This document shows, one piece after another, positions 9,641 through 19,211 of a DNA stretch of 64,000 nt; positions within the stretch are counted from its first letter, which is position 1, and the number at the start of each line of letters is the position of its first letter. A model generated the notes under the pieces. It was not told the DNA's origin, searched no databases, and saw only the letters and a program-made list of their open reading frames with translations. A program made the position numbers and the translations under genes. The DNA comes from Actinomyces sp. 432 (GTDB lineage: Bacteria; Actinomycetota; Actinomycetes; Actinomycetales; Actinomycetaceae), in assembly GCF_009930875.1 (NCBI RefSeq), contig NZ_CP025249.1:1860001-1924000 (forward strand), read 5' to 3'.

Positions 9641-10728
9641 TCAGGAAACCAGGTACTCGGCGTAGAACAGGCCCAGCCCGAGCACTACGCACACGCCCGT
9701 GATGATCCAGAAGCGGATGACCACATTGACCTCGGTCCAGCCGCCCAGCTCGAAATGGTGGTGCAGCGGGGCCATGCGGAATACGCGTTTGCCGGTGGAC
9801 TTGAAGGACACCACCTGGATGATGTCGCTCATGACCTCGGCTACGAACAGCCCGCCGATGAGCACCGCCAGGAACTCGGTGCGAGTCAGAATCGACAATC
9901 CCGCCACGGCGCCGCCCAGGGCGAGCGAGCCGGTATCCCCCATGAAGATCTTGGCAGGGGAGGCATTCCACCACAGGAAGCCGAAGCAGGCGCCCATAAG
10001 CGCCGCCGCGATCATGGCCATGTCACGCGGATCCCGGGTCTGGTAGCACAGTGTGGCCACCACGTCGCCGTGGCCGTAGGTGCAGGACTGGTTGGTCTGC
10101 CACACGCCGATGAGCGTGTAGGCGGCGAACACCACGGCGGAGGAGCCGGCGGCCAGGCCGTCCAGCCCGTCGGTGAGGTTGACGGCGTTAGACCAGGCGG
10201 TAATGAGGAAGTTCGACCAGATGGTGAACAGGATGATGCCGCCGACGGCGCCGGCGAAGGCCAGGTCCAGGCTCGAGTCCCTGGCGAAGGAGATGCGGGT
10301 GGAGGCTGGGGTGAGCCCGTTGCGGTTAGCGAAGTTCAGCGCCGCTACCGAGAAGGTGATGCCGATGAACGCCTGGCCGAGGATCTTCTGCCAGGGGCTG
10401 AGCCCCAAGGAGCGCTGCTTGGAGATCTTCTCGAAGTCATCCAGGAAGCCGATGAGCCCGAGCCCCATGATGAGGAACAGCAGCAGCACGCCGCTGGTGT
10501 GTGGGGTACGCAGCTCAATCAGATTACCCACGGCGTATCCGAGCACCGTGGCGATGATGATTACCAGTCCCCCATCGTGGGCGTGCCACGCTTGGTGAAG
10601 TGCCCCTGGGGACCGTCCTGCCGAATGAACTGTCCGTATTCGCGTTTGTGGAGGAAGCGGATCAGCAGCGGCGTGCCGAGGAGCGTGGTCAGCAAGCCAA
10701 CCGCCGCAGAGACCAGGATTGCTGTCAT
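9641..10728 (-). CDS. mraY: phospho-N-acetylmuramoyl-pentapeptide-transferase MraY, reading frame broken by a 1-base loss
   Basis: MraY transfers phospho-MurNAc-pentapeptide to undecaprenyl phosphate, giving lipid I. Translation from the ATG at 10726-10728 gives a typical start ([13 protein letters not shown]) through [22 protein letters not shown], then hits a stop. The frame from 10546 continues with [23 protein letters not shown], the catalytic [10 protein letters not shown] and [11 protein letters not shown], and [12 protein letters not shown]. Adding one base to the C5 run at 10569-10573 joins them as TMGGLVIII and yields 362 residues, the usual length. The ATG overlaps the murF stop (ATGA). 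A sequencing error is the likeliest cause because the enzyme is essential. Confidence 0.94.
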
Positions 10729-12200
10729 TGGACGTCCCTCTCCTTCAAACTGTCCCTGAGGTGGTCTGCCACGCGCCAGGCGCCCGACCCATTGGACCCC
10801 TTGACCAGGACGACGTCGCCATCGCGCAGCGGGCCGTCCGGTGAGTCCAGAGCCGCAAGGACCGCATCGGCGTCGGCGAACTCGAGCGTGCTCACCCCGG
10901 CGGCGCGGGCCGCGGCCGCGGCTGGGGCGGCACCGGGTCCGACGGTGACCAGCAGCGCGACACCCGTGTCAGCGGCCAATTCTCCGGTACGGGCGTGATC
11001 CCGCACAGAGGATTCACCCAGCTCCAGCATCTCCGAGATGATGGCGACTCGGCGCCGGCCGCCGGCCAGGGAGCCGAGCGACTCGAAGGCGGCGGTCATG
11101 GAGTCTATGTTGGCGTTGTATGCATCGTCGATCAGCAGCAGGTTCCGCCCCAGGACAGTCACATCCATCCGGTGGGGACTCTCCAGGCGGGCCTGGGTGA
11201 GCTGGGCGGCGATGTGCTCGGGTGCAGCTCCGGCAGCCAGGGCCAGGCCCGCAGCAGCCAGGGCGTTGGCGACGTTGTGCGCACCAGGCACGGCCAGGCG
11301 CACCCTGCGCGGCCCGTCCAGACCGGGCAGGTACAGGTCGAAGACGGCGTGCGCGTCGGCGTCGAGCGTGACCTCCTGTGCCCGCACATCGGCCTGAGCC
11401 GTGCCTGAGGCGGAAAACGCCAGCGCTGCGGGAGCCAGCTGCGCCATGGCCGCAGTACGGGGGTCGTCCAGGTTGAGCACGGCTGTCCCCGTGGGCAGCA
11501 GGCCGCGGACGATTTCCGCCTTGGCCCGGGCGACTCCCTCCACCGAGCCGAAGCCCTCCATATGGGCATGGCCGACCATCAGCACGGCGGCGGCGTCAAG
11601 CGGGGCAATGTCTGTCAGGTAGGCGATGTGCCCGGGTGCGGACGCGCCCATCTCCAGCACCAGGAAGCGCGTATCGGCATCGGCCTCCAGGACCGTAAGC
11701 GGCAGGCCGATCTCGTTGTTGAAGGAGGCCACCGGGGCGACGGTGGGGGCCTGCGCGGCCAGCAGCTGGCGGGTCAGGTCCTTGGTGGTGGTCTTTCCCA
11801 CCGAACCGGTGACGGCGACGACGGTCAGCGCGCCGCCGCGCTGTACCGCCCGACGGCGCAGGTCGGCGAGGTGCTCGCGGGCCAGTGCCCCGAGCGCCGC
11901 CACGGTGTCCGGCACGACGATCAGCGGCAGCTCCGCTCCGGCGGCGCTCAGGGACGCGCGGGCGGCGGAGATATCACTGACCAGGGCTGCGGCGGCTCCG
12001 GCGGTGGCTGCCGCACCGACGTGGGCGTGCCCGTCGGTGCGCTCGCCGGCCAGGGCGACGAACAAGGCCCCGGGGCCGGCTCGGCGGGAGTCCGTAACTA
12101 CCGCGCCGGCGGCCGCCGCATCCACTGCGGGAGCGGCGTCGGCCGGCACCAGCGCGCCCTGCGTGAAGGCGGCGATCTCGGTCAGGGGACGGTCGATCAT
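10725..12200 (-). CDS. murF: UDP-N-acetylmuramoyl-tripeptide--D-alanyl-D-alanine ligase MurF
   Basis: 491 residues. MurF adds D-Ala-D-Ala to complete the UDP-MurNAc-pentapeptide. The N-terminal domain carries [15 protein letters not shown]. The ATP loop is [15 protein letters not shown], followed by [13 protein letters not shown], the MurF-type [22 protein letters not shown] and the C-terminal [26 protein letters not shown] is typical of the end of the family. I chose the ATG at 12198-12200, which overlaps the murE stop (ATGA) and has a GGGGGGAG site upstream; the in-frame GTG at 12215 lies within that site. Confidence 0.97.
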   Translation of the reverse strand: MIDRPLTEIAAFTQGALVPADAAPAVDAAAAGAVVTDSRRAGPGALFVALAGERTDGHAHVGAAATAGAAAALVSDISAARASLSAAGAELPLIVVPDTVAALGALAREHLADLRRRAVQRGGALTVVAVTGSVGKTTTKDLTRQLLAAQAPTVAPVASFNNEIGLPLTVLEADADTRFLVLEMGASAPGHIAYLTDIAPLDAAAVLMVGHAHMEGFGSVEGVARAKAEIVRGLLPTGTAVLNLDDPRTAAMAQLAPAALAFSASGTAQADVRAQEVTLDADAHAVFDLYLPGLDGPRRVRLAVPGAHNVANALAAAGLALAAGAAPEHIAAQLTQARLESPHRMDVTVLGRNLLLIDDAYNANIDSMTAAFESLGSLAGGRRRVAIISEMLELGESSVRDHARTGELAADTGVALLVTVGPGAAPAAAAARAAGVSTLEFADADAVLAALDSPDGPLRDGDVVLVKGSNGSGAWRVADHLRDSLKERDVQ

Positions 12201-13822
12201 GCGCTCTCCCCCCACTTGGCGAGGACCGCCTCCCGCATGACGGGAGCATCGTTGTACCGGATGAATTCGTCGGCGATCTCCAGGAACGGCTCATGGCCCT
12301 TGCCGGTCACGATCACCGTGTCCTGCGGACCGCACAGCTCGACGCCGCGGCGTACCGCATCACCCCGCCAGCTGGTGATCTCCTCCACGTCGTGCAGGTC
12401 TGGGCGCACGGCACGCACGCCCTCCAGGATGGCGTCACGGATCGACTGCGGGTCCTCACTGCGGGGGTTCTCGTCGGTGACCACTAGCACATCGGCCAGC
12501 CTGGCGCAGACCTCGCCCAGCATGGGCCGCTTGCCGCGGTCGCGGTCGCCGTCGGAGCCGAATACCACGATGAGGCGCCCCGGGGTGATCTGCCGCACTG
12601 CCTTGAGGGTCAGCTCCATGGCGTCGGGAGTGTGGGCGAAGTCCACGATGCAGGTGCCGCGCACGCCGTCGCGCTGGCTGATGCGCTGCATGCGGCCGGG
12701 GATGTTGTGGGCGGTGGCCAGTGCCGCCACCGCGGTTTCGGACGGTACGCCGGCACGGATCGCCATGACCAGGGCGAGGGCGGCGTTCTGGACGTTCACG
12801 AGTCCGGGCAGCGGGCAGGCGGCGCTGATGGCCTCGCCGGCAGGGCCGTGCAGGGTGAAGGTGGTGGCGGAGTCAGTCATGGACACGGCGGCGTCGCTGA
12901 CCCACCAGTCGGTGCCGTCCGGCGCTGTGCCTGCCGCGCCATCTGCGTAGGCGCGCACCCGGTCCACCGGGATCCGCCCGGCTGCCGCGATGCGTCCGGC
13001 CAGCTGCGCACCCCACTCGTCGTCGACGCAGATGACGGCGCGGCGTGCGTGCTCGGGGGTGAACAACTGCGCCTTGGCATCCAAGTACTCCGGCATGGTC
13101 TGGTGGAAGTCCAGGTGATCACGCTGGAGGTTGGTGAATCCGGCTACGTCCACGACGAGCCCGTCCAGGCGGTGCAGCACGATGGCGTGGCTGGAGGCCT
13201 CCAGGCTGGCGGCCCCCACGCCCTGCTCGGCGGCCAGGGCCAGCATGCGCTGCAGCACGGGTGCCTCGACGGTGGTGCGGGGCGACTCCACTGATATATC
13301 ACCCACACTCAGCTCCACGGTTCCGGCGACCATGCAGGCACCCCGGTGTGCGGTCATGATTGCGTCCAGGAAGTAGGAGGTCGTGGTCTTGCCGTTGGTT
13401 CCGGTGACGGCGGTGGTGAGCAGCTGCGTGGCCGGCTGGTGGTAGACCGCCGCCGCCAGCGGCCCCACGACGGCGCGCGGATCGGGGTGGACCAGCACCG
13501 GGGTACCGGGGCAGTCCGCATGTACCATGGCGGCACCCGCCGAGTCGGTGAGCACCGCAACCGCGCCTGCGGCGACTGCCTGTGGGGCGTAGGCCGCGCC
13601 ATGGGTCCTGAATCCCGGCAGCGCCGCGAAGAGCTCGCCTGCGGCCACATCCGCAGAATCTACGCTGACGCCAACGATCTCCAGCCCGTCGACGCTGTCC
13701 ACACCGCCGTCCTCACGGGTTGCGGGGGTCAGTGAGAAGGTACGCGCGAGGTCGCTGAGGGTGGTGGGTGCGCACCGTTGCGGGCGCAGCCGGGCGGCCG
13801 ACTCGTAAGCGTGGTTGCTCAT
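12197..13822 (-). CDS. murE: UDP-N-acetylmuramoyl-L-alanyl-D-glutamate ligase MurE
   Basis: 541 residues. MurE adds the third, diamino, residue of the stem peptide. SVDSADVAAGELFAAL is the N-terminal signature, TGTNGKTTTSYFLDA the ATP loop, and EASSHAIVLHRLDG and TNLQRDHLDFHQTM the central motifs. VDFAHTPDAM and VFGSDGDRDRGKRPMLGEV lie in the C-terminal domain. The specificity loop reads DENPRSEDP. DNPR is the classic meso-DAP-enzyme motif and Lys-adding enzymes usually lack the Arg, but several actinomycetes incorporate Lys or Orn, so the substrate is left open. The ATG at 13820-13822 fits the family start; the open frame upstream lies in the ftsI tail. Confidence 0.95.
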   Translation of the reverse strand: MSNHAYESAARLRPQRCAPTTLSDLARTFSLTPATREDGGVDSVDGLEIVGVSVDSADVAAGELFAALPGFRTHGAAYAPQAVAAGAVAVLTDSAGAAMVHADCPGTPVLVHPDPRAVVGPLAAAVYHQPATQLLTTAVTGTNGKTTTSYFLDAIMTAHRGACMVAGTVELSVGDISVESPRTTVEAPVLQRMLALAAEQGVGAASLEASSHAIVLHRLDGLVVDVAGFTNLQRDHLDFHQTMPEYLDAKAQLFTPEHARRAVICVDDEWGAQLAGRIAAAGRIPVDRVRAYADGAAGTAPDGTDWWVSDAAVSMTDSATTFTLHGPAGEAISAACPLPGLVNVQNAALALVMAIRAGVPSETAVAALATAHNIPGRMQRISQRDGVRGTCIVDFAHTPDAMELTLKAVRQITPGRLIVVFGSDGDRDRGKRPMLGEVCARLADVLVVTDENPRSEDPQSIRDAILEGVRAVRPDLHDVEEITSWRGDAVRRGVELCGPQDTVIVTGKGHEPFLEIADEFIRYNDAPVMREAVLAKWGESA

Positions 13823-13895
13823 AGGACCCCAATCTATCGTGACAGGACGGTTACGACCGCCGGGCGTCGGGCGACACGTGCCAGGACGAGGGTAC

Positions 13896-15722
13896 TCATC
13901 CTTCCTCACCTGCGCTCTCGCCCTGGCCGGCCGCGACGACGGCGTCCGCCTCGGCTGCGGCCTGAGCGGCGATGACGCTGGGGTCCGGGGCGATGCCCAG
14001 GGTATGCATCGCAGCCAGGGCGACCTTGCGGAACACCGGCGCGGAGACGGTGCCACCGTAGGTGCCGTCCGGGCGATAGACGATAACGGCGACAGCGATG
14101 GCCGGGTCACGTGCCGGAGTGAAGCCGACGAAGGAGGCGACCGTGCCGTCCTCGGTGAGGATCTCCGTGGTACCGGTCTTGCCCGCAACCAGGTAGCCGT
14201 CGATGGAGGCCGCCTCGGCGGTCCCGCCCTCCTGCGTGACACCGATGAGCATGTCCGTCAGCGTCTGCGCAGTCGCCTCACTGATCACGCGCTCTCCCTG
14301 GGGCGTGTCCTGCATGATCTCGTTGCCCTCGGCGTCGATCCACGCGTCCACCACGCGCGGGGCCACGCGCACGCCCTTATTGGCGACCGTGGCGAGCACC
14401 TGCACGGCCTGCAGGGCGGTGCCGGCGATTCCCTGGCCGAACATGGTGGTGTAGCGGGTGCGGTCATCCCAGTCCGAGCTCGCGCTGAGGATGCCGGCCG
14501 ACTCGGCGGGCATCTCGATCCCGGTGACCTGCCCGTAGCCGAACCGCCTGAGGTAGTCGTAGCGCACCTGGTCGTCTAGCTGCTCGCCGATCTGGACGGT
14601 GCCGACGTTGGAGGACTCGGCCAGCACTCCGGCGGATGTGAGCGTCTGGGTATCGTGGTAGTGCGAGTCGCGGAAGGTCTGCCCGTTGGCCGCGGTCCAG
14701 GTGTAGGGAACCGTCCAGGTGTCCTGCGGATCCATGGTGCCCTCCTCAAGGGCGGCCGCGAACGTGATCACCTTGCCCACACTCCCGGGCTCGAAGATCG
14801 CCTGCACACTGCGCGCGTTACGCGACTCCTCCGGAGTGGCCCCCGGATCGGAGGGGTTCACGGCACCGGAGTCGGCGAGCACGAGCAGCTTGCCGGTGGC
14901 GGGCTCCATTACCACCACGCAGCCCCAGTCGGCTCCCTGCGCCTGGACCACCTCGTCAATGGCGTCCTGGGCGATCGCCTGCAAGTCAGGATTGATGGTG
15001 GTACGCACCGCCGTTCCCGCCGTGGCCGGCACCTCCTCCTGCCTGCCGGTGGGGATGATCGCCCCGAGCTTGCCGACTTCCACGCTCCCCTTCCCATTGG
15101 TTCCGGTAAGGGCGTCGTTCTGGGTTAGCTCCAGTCCAGCGGTGCCGACGAGGACGCGCCCCTCGTCCTCCTGGGTGTACCCCAGGACATTGCCTGCGAC
15201 GGAACCCGCAGGGTAAGTGCGCCGGGTGCGCTGATCCGGCTCCACCCCGGGGATAGCCAAGGCATTGATCCGCCGCCAGGTGTCCGGGGCGACGGCCTCG
15301 GCAATGATGGCGTAGGTGGATTCCCCCACCATCATGGCACCCAGCTCTTGAGCGTCCAGCTCCAGAATCTCCGCTATCTGCTCCGCTGCGGCCGCTGCTC
15401 CATGACCGACGAGCTCACTGACGGTCTGTCCCGTATCGGGGTCGGTACGTTCCTCCCAGCGCTCGTACTGGGCAATCTTCACCTGGTTCACGCCGATGTC
15501 GTAGGAGACTGCGGATGAGGCCAGGATCGTGCCGTCGCGGCCGAGAATGTCACCCCGGGGGGCGCGATTGACCCAGGTCACAGTACGTTCGGCCTGGGCC
15601 TGGGCAGCCAGCTCCGGGCCCCGCACCATTTGTAGCCAGGTTGTCCTGGCCGCCAGCGTCCCGAATCCTGCCAGCCCCATGAACTGCAGCAGACGACGCC
15701 TACTCGGGTTGACCGGGTTCAC
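13896..15722 (-). CDS. ftsI: septal peptidoglycan transpeptidase FtsI (class B penicillin-binding protein)
   Basis: 608 residues. It crosslinks septal peptidoglycan together with FtsW. A basic N terminus and one transmembrane segment (LLQFMGLAGFGTLAARTTWLQ) precede the dimerisation domain (NRAPRGDILGRDG). The three transpeptidase motifs are present: SVGK around residue 312, SSN around 370 and KTG around 513. FGYGQVTGIEMPAESAG is typical of division PBPs. The GTG start overlaps the stop of the FtsL-like gene (GTGA). An acidic C-terminal tail of about 40 residues follows the catalytic domain. Confidence 0.95.
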   Translation of the reverse strand: MNPVNPSRRRLLQFMGLAGFGTLAARTTWLQMVRGPELAAQAQAERTVTWVNRAPRGDILGRDGTILASSAVSYDIGVNQVKIAQYERWEERTDPDTGQTVSELVGHGAAAAAEQIAEILELDAQELGAMMVGESTYAIIAEAVAPDTWRRINALAIPGVEPDQRTRRTYPAGSVAGNVLGYTQEDEGRVLVGTAGLELTQNDALTGTNGKGSVEVGKLGAIIPTGRQEEVPATAGTAVRTTINPDLQAIAQDAIDEVVQAQGADWGCVVVMEPATGKLLVLADSGAVNPSDPGATPEESRNARSVQAIFEPGSVGKVITFAAALEEGTMDPQDTWTVPYTWTAANGQTFRDSHYHDTQTLTSAGVLAESSNVGTVQIGEQLDDQVRYDYLRRFGYGQVTGIEMPAESAGILSASSDWDDRTRYTTMFGQGIAGTALQAVQVLATVANKGVRVAPRVVDAWIDAEGNEIMQDTPQGERVISEATAQTLTDMLIGVTQEGGTAEAASIDGYLVAGKTGTTEILTEDGTVASFVGFTPARDPAIAVAVIVYRPDGTYGGTVSAPVFRKVALAAMHTLGIAPDPSVIAAQAAAEADAVVAAGQGESAGEEG

Positions 15723-16207
15723 TTGGCCTCGTCCGCCTCGCCCGCCTCGGCGGGCGCGCCGCCCGCCAGGGTGGAGTCGGACAGGTCGATGACTCCGGGT
15801 GCTGCGGCCGGGACCATGCCCAGTTTCGCCGCCCTTGCCGCCAACGTGTCCGCGGCCGAGGCCTCTTGCACGTCTGCGCGTACGGTTTCTATGTGGTCGC
15901 GCAGAACGTTGAGCTCAACCTGCGCGGTCTTCATCTTGTACGCGGTATCCGCCATCCGGGCGTTGAGCAGCATGGTTGATACCAGGGCGCATGCGAGAAT
16001 ACCGATCACCAGTGCCAGAAACGGCAGGGTGCGCGGCGAGGGCGCAATGCCCCGCACCACCCGCAGCTCGGGTCGGCCGGAGCTCTCGGCTGCGGGGCGC
16101 GTCTGCGGAGCACCCCTGCGGGCTGCCCGCGCGGTGGCACCGTCGGTCAGTGAGCGCCAGGACGGATTGGCCGTGGCGCTCCGGCGAACCTTGGCTGCGG
16201 TGGTCAT
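15719..16207 (-). CDS. FtsL-like divisome protein
   Basis: 162 residues. One transmembrane helix (TLPFLALVIGILACALVSTMLL, about residues 60-82) follows a basic cytoplasmic tail. After it comes a region with the length and heptad pattern of the FtsL coiled coil (DTAYKMKTAQVELNVLRDHIETVRADVQ). FtsL family sequences diverge widely, so the assignment relies on topology and position between rsmH and ftsI, where actinobacteria encode FtsL. Its role would be to stabilise the FtsQ-FtsB-FtsL complex and activate FtsW/FtsI. The start overlaps the rsmH stop (ATGA region) and the end overlaps ftsI. Confidence 0.8.
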   Translation of the reverse strand: MTTAAKVRRSATANPSWRSLTDGATARAARRGAPQTRPAAESSGRPELRVVRGIAPSPRTLPFLALVIGILACALVSTMLLNARMADTAYKMKTAQVELNVLRDHIETVRADVQEASAADTLAARAAKLGMVPAAAPGVIDLSDSTLAGGAPAEAGEADEAK

Positions 16208-17268
16208 CGGCAGTTCCTTCCTCGTGTGTTTCCGGCTGGGGCATATGCGTCATGGTTTGGGGCAGGAGCCTGGCCGACGGGCCGGGTGCGCACGGCAGCC
16301 CGTAGCCGGACGGAGGCGCTGCGGGGGTTGGCCTCCAACTCGGCTGCGTCAGCCTTCTGGGCACCGTGCGTGAGTAGCTCCAGGTAGGGCTGCAGATCGT
16401 CCGGGACGACGGGCAGGTCGGCCGGCGCCCCCGAGGTGGCGCCGGCCGCCAGCACCCGCTTGACGATGCGGTCCTCAAGGCTCTGGTATGACTCGACCAC
16501 CAGGCGGCCGCCTACCCGCAGGCTGTTCAGCGCCCGGGGCAGGGCGCGTTCCAGTAGCTGGAGTTCGCCATTGACGGCGATCCGCAGCGCCTGGAAGGTG
16601 CGCTTCGCGGGGTGGCCGCCGCGCCGACGGGCGGCGGCGGGGATGCTCGCGCGCACCAGCTCGGACAACTCGGCGGTGCTGGTTACGGGGCTGCCGGCGC
16701 TGCGACGTCTCACTATGGCTGCGGCGATACGCGCCGCGAAGCGCTCCTCGCCGTAGTCACGCAGGATGCGCGTGAGCTCTTGCTCATCGGCAGTGTCCAC
16801 GATGTCCTGGGCCGTGCGACCGGCTGACTGGTCCATGCGCATGTCCAGCGGGGCCGGGTGGGCGTAGGAGAAGCCGCGGTCGGCGTCGTCGAGCTGGAGG
16901 GAGGACACCCCCAGGTCCATCAGGACTGCGTCAACCGTTCCGTCCGGGCGCCGGGAGGCTTCGGCGGCGATTGCGTCGACGGCGTCGTACGTGGCCCGTA
17001 CGGCACGGAACCGGTGACCGAAACGCGCCAACCTCGCCGAGGCAAGCGCGATGGCCTGAGGATCCCGGTCAATACCCACCAGTGTCAGCTGCGGAAAGCG
17101 CTCCAGGGCGCCCTCGGCGTGCCCACCCATCCCGAGCGTGCAATCGATCATGACCGGCTCGGGGACGGTGAACGCTGGTGCAAGCAGTTCCAGGCAGCGT
17201 CCCAGTAGGACGGGCGTGTGGTGGTCGGCCGCGGCGGCCGCCTGCCCGTCCGCAGGGGTGTTGCTCAC
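16204..17268 (-). CDS. rsmH: 16S rRNA (cytosine-1402-N4)-methyltransferase RsmH
   Basis: 354 residues. RsmH (MraW) N4-methylates C1402 of 16S rRNA with S-adenosylmethionine. Motifs: HTPVLLGRCLELL at the N terminus, the SAM-binding IDCTLGMGGHAEGAL, LVGIDRDPQAIALA, LMDLGVSSLQLDDADRGFSY and PLDMRMDQ. KRTFQALRIAVN and SYQSLEDRIVKR are also present. The frame is open upstream to 17490, but the GTG at 17266-17268 has a good AGGAGGA six bases before it and gives the usual family length. It is separated from mraZ by 279 bases that include a hairpin. Confidence 0.95.
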   Translation of the reverse strand: MSNTPADGQAAAAADHHTPVLLGRCLELLAPAFTVPEPVMIDCTLGMGGHAEGALERFPQLTLVGIDRDPQAIALASARLARFGHRFRAVRATYDAVDAIAAEASRRPDGTVDAVLMDLGVSSLQLDDADRGFSYAHPAPLDMRMDQSAGRTAQDIVDTADEQELTRILRDYGEERFAARIAAAIVRRRSAGSPVTSTAELSELVRASIPAAARRRGGHPAKRTFQALRIAVNGELQLLERALPRALNSLRVGGRLVVESYQSLEDRIVKRVLAAGATSGAPADLPVVPDDLQPYLELLTHGAQKADAAELEANPRSASVRLRAAVRTRPVGQAPAPNHDAYAPAGNTRGRNCR

Positions 17269-17484
17269 GAGTGTCCTCCTTCCGGCCGGTAGTCGGTGCG
17301 GCGGCGTTACGACTGTCGCGGCGCCGCATGCACGGGCGTGTAAGTGGTGTTGGCTGCTCGGGACGCCGTCTACCGGCTCCGTCCTGCCAGGACTCCTCCC
17401 GCGGGTTCCGGCGCCGGGGAAGAGGCGTCGGACGCTGCGGCGGGCGGAGACCTCACGGAACGGAACCCGTATCCGGCAGTCCCC

Positions 17485-17518
17485 GGGCACCGGGAGGCAA
17501 CAGCCCTCCCGCGTGCCC
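17485..17518 (-). terminator. hairpin between mraZ and rsmH
   Basis: GGGCAC and GGGAGG on the left pair with CCCTCCC and GTGCCC on the right, around a short loop, just past the mraZ stop. No T-run follows. It could attenuate transcription between mraZ and the rest of the division operon; this is inferred from structure alone. Confidence 0.35.
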
Positions 17519-17547
17519 TGATGGCTCTATGAACTTGTGGCATCGGG

Positions 17548-17979
17548 TCAGAAGAACCCGGGAATGATCTCCTCCGCGGTATCGGCGAAGACCTGCTCCT
17601 GGGCGGCCAAGTAGGTCTCCCAGGCCCCCGCGTCCCAGATCTCCACGCGCGCGCCGGCGCCGATAACCGCCAAGTCGCGTCCGAGCCCGGCATAGGCGCG
17701 CAGCGGTGCGGGGATCGTGATACGTCCCTGCTTGTCGGGAATCTGCGAATCGGCGCCCGAGAGCATGACGCGCACGTAGTCGCGCGCCTGCTTCTGCGCC
17801 AGGGGAGCCTCGCGGAGCTGGGCGTACATGCGCTCGAACTCAGCGGCGGTGAAGGCGTAGATGCAGTGCTCTTGGCCACGGGTGAGGATCACTCCCCCGG
17901 CAAGCTCCTCACGAAACTTGGCCGGGAGTATGAGCCGTCCCTTGTCATCGAGGCGGGGAGCGTGGGTGCCCAGGAACAC
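17548..17979 (-). CDS. mraZ: transcriptional regulator MraZ
   Basis: 143 residues, the typical MraZ length with two AbrB-like (SpoVT/MraZ) DNA-binding repeats. The first reads [24 protein letters not shown] ([11 protein letters not shown]), the second [21 protein letters not shown] ([13 protein letters not shown]). MraZ is the first gene of the dcw cluster; in other bacteria it binds short direct repeats upstream of its own gene and controls the operon. Such 10-bp-phased repeats are present directly upstream (18015-18050), which supports autoregulation. Confidence 0.97.
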   Translation of the reverse strand: MFLGTHAPRLDDKGRLILPAKFREELAGGVILTRGQEHCIYAFTAAEFERMYAQLREAPLAQKQARDYVRVMLSGADSQIPDKQGRITIPAPLRAYAGLGRDLAVIGAGARVEIWDAGAWETYLAAQEQVFADTAEEIIPGFF

Positions 17980-18584
17980 CGGACCTCACTCCTCTCCCCT
18001 CGACGACCGGTGCGCCCCACATTACTCCACTTCCCTCCCCTTTCTTCCACAATGCGGCCGCAAACCGGGGTCACGATCGCGTCGCCCCTGTCGAGGACCC
18101 ATGGTTTTCCCTGGAATTTCAGCAGTGGTGGGAGGTGGGGGACAGTGGAGGAAAATACGCGCGGCGTGGCGGGAGGCAGAGCGCCGACGTCGATGCGGTC
18201 CGGCCGACGCGCGTGGTCCGGGCGGATTCGCGCCCGCGGCCCAGGCGCGGGGCCGGGCGCTGGCTGCGCGGCGGAGCAACGGGCGCATCCGCTGCGCGGC
18301 GAACGTGTGCCCCGCGCAGGACGGCACTGTGGAATCACAGTGAAATCACAGTGGAATACGGCCCCGGACAATGACGGGTGGAGGGCAGCCGGTGGAGGAA
18401 AGTGGAGGGGCCGATGGGGCAGTTAACCGACACCTGCTATGCCTGGCCCGCTCGAACCGTGCCGACGGCAGCGGACGACGCCGATGTCGTCCGCGCAGCT
18501 AGCGCCGTCCCCGGCGTGGGGGTCCTGGTCGCGCCTGACTACTGGTGCCGGCCCCGGTGTGCGTGCGGTGGCCGGGCAACCGCG
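17980..18584. other. 605-bp gene-free region with extra MraZ-like boxes on the opposite strand
   Basis: No convincing coding frame. Besides the mraZ-proximal boxes it holds GTGG hexamers reading on the plus strand: GTGGTG 18125, GTGGGG 18135 and GTGGAG 18145 (10-bp phased); GTGGAA 18329, GTGAAA 18340 and GTGGAA 18351 (11-bp phased, within three near-identical 11-mers); and GTGGAG at 18378, 18392 and 18402. These face away from mraZ, and no plus-strand gene follows within the region. Confidence 0.55.
18015..18050 (-). promoter_or_regulatory. four 10-bp-phased MraZ-like boxes upstream of mraZ
   Basis: Read on the minus strand, boxes GTGGAA (18045-18050), GGGGAG (18035-18040), GTGGAG (18025-18030) and GTGGGG (18015-18020) are spaced exactly 10 bp apart and end about 36 bases before the mraZ start codon. 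Known MraZ operators are direct repeats of G-rich hexamers with the same 10-bp phasing. The site therefore probably autoregulates the dcw operon. Confidence 0.65.
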
Positions 18585-18959
18585 TTAGTTCTGTCCGTCG
18601 CGTCGCCTGTCCCAGCGCTCGGACTGGCGCTGCATGAAGGATGAGCGTCCGGCGCTGCGGGGAGTCTTCGGCTCCCCAGCACCACCGCGCGTGAGCATAA
18701 GCGTGACGCCCCACACGGCCAGGGCGAAGCCGAGCACCCCCAGCGCTATGGAGACGACGTCGTTGCCGATGGCAACACCGGCGATGACCACCGCCAAGCC
18801 GACCAGCAGCAGCGCAACTCCAGCACCGATACGGCGGGGCGAGGGCCGACGCAATGTCGTGTCGGCATGCTGCATGGTCTCAGCCAGCGACGGGTCCTCG
18901 TCATTGAGTTGTTCCTCCAGATCGCGGAGCACCTGCTGCTCACGTTCCGACAATGCCAT
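18585..18959 (-). CDS. DUF3040 domain-containing membrane protein
   Basis: 124 residues. The N terminus SEREQQVLRDLEEQLNDEDPSLA is the DUF3040 hallmark of small actinobacterial membrane proteins often found near the dcw cluster. Two transmembrane helices follow (IGAGVALLLVGLAVVIAGVA and IALGVLGFALAVWGVTLML), then a basic, polar C-terminal tail. The function is unknown. The ATG at 18957-18959 has a GGGAGG upstream. Confidence 0.85.
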   Translation of the reverse strand: MALSEREQQVLRDLEEQLNDEDPSLAETMQHADTTLRRPSPRRIGAGVALLLVGLAVVIAGVAIGNDVVSIALGVLGFALAVWGVTLMLTRGGAGEPKTPRSAGRSSFMQRQSERWDRRRDGQN

Positions 18960-19211
18960 GGCACGCCTCCCTTCCGCTTATGGGCTGAAACGAACAACCG
19001 GATGGATCGCCTCGGCCACCACCCACGAACGATATCCAGGATAAGCGGTTGTCGTCTCGGGAAGAAAACCGGAGCGTCCCTATACCTGGGCAACAGCATC
19101 CGGGACCTGGTTCTTCCCGCCGTTGCGGTGGACGCGGGAAGCCTGCCGAGCCCGGGAGGCACGCTGGGGCAACGCGGCCACGCACCCCGGGCACGCGTGG
19201 AGGGGCTGAGA

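Noticed and set aside
18378..18644. Plus-strand frame starting in the MraZ-like boxes
   Set aside because: The frame overlaps the DUF3040 3' end antisense and has no recognisable protein features.
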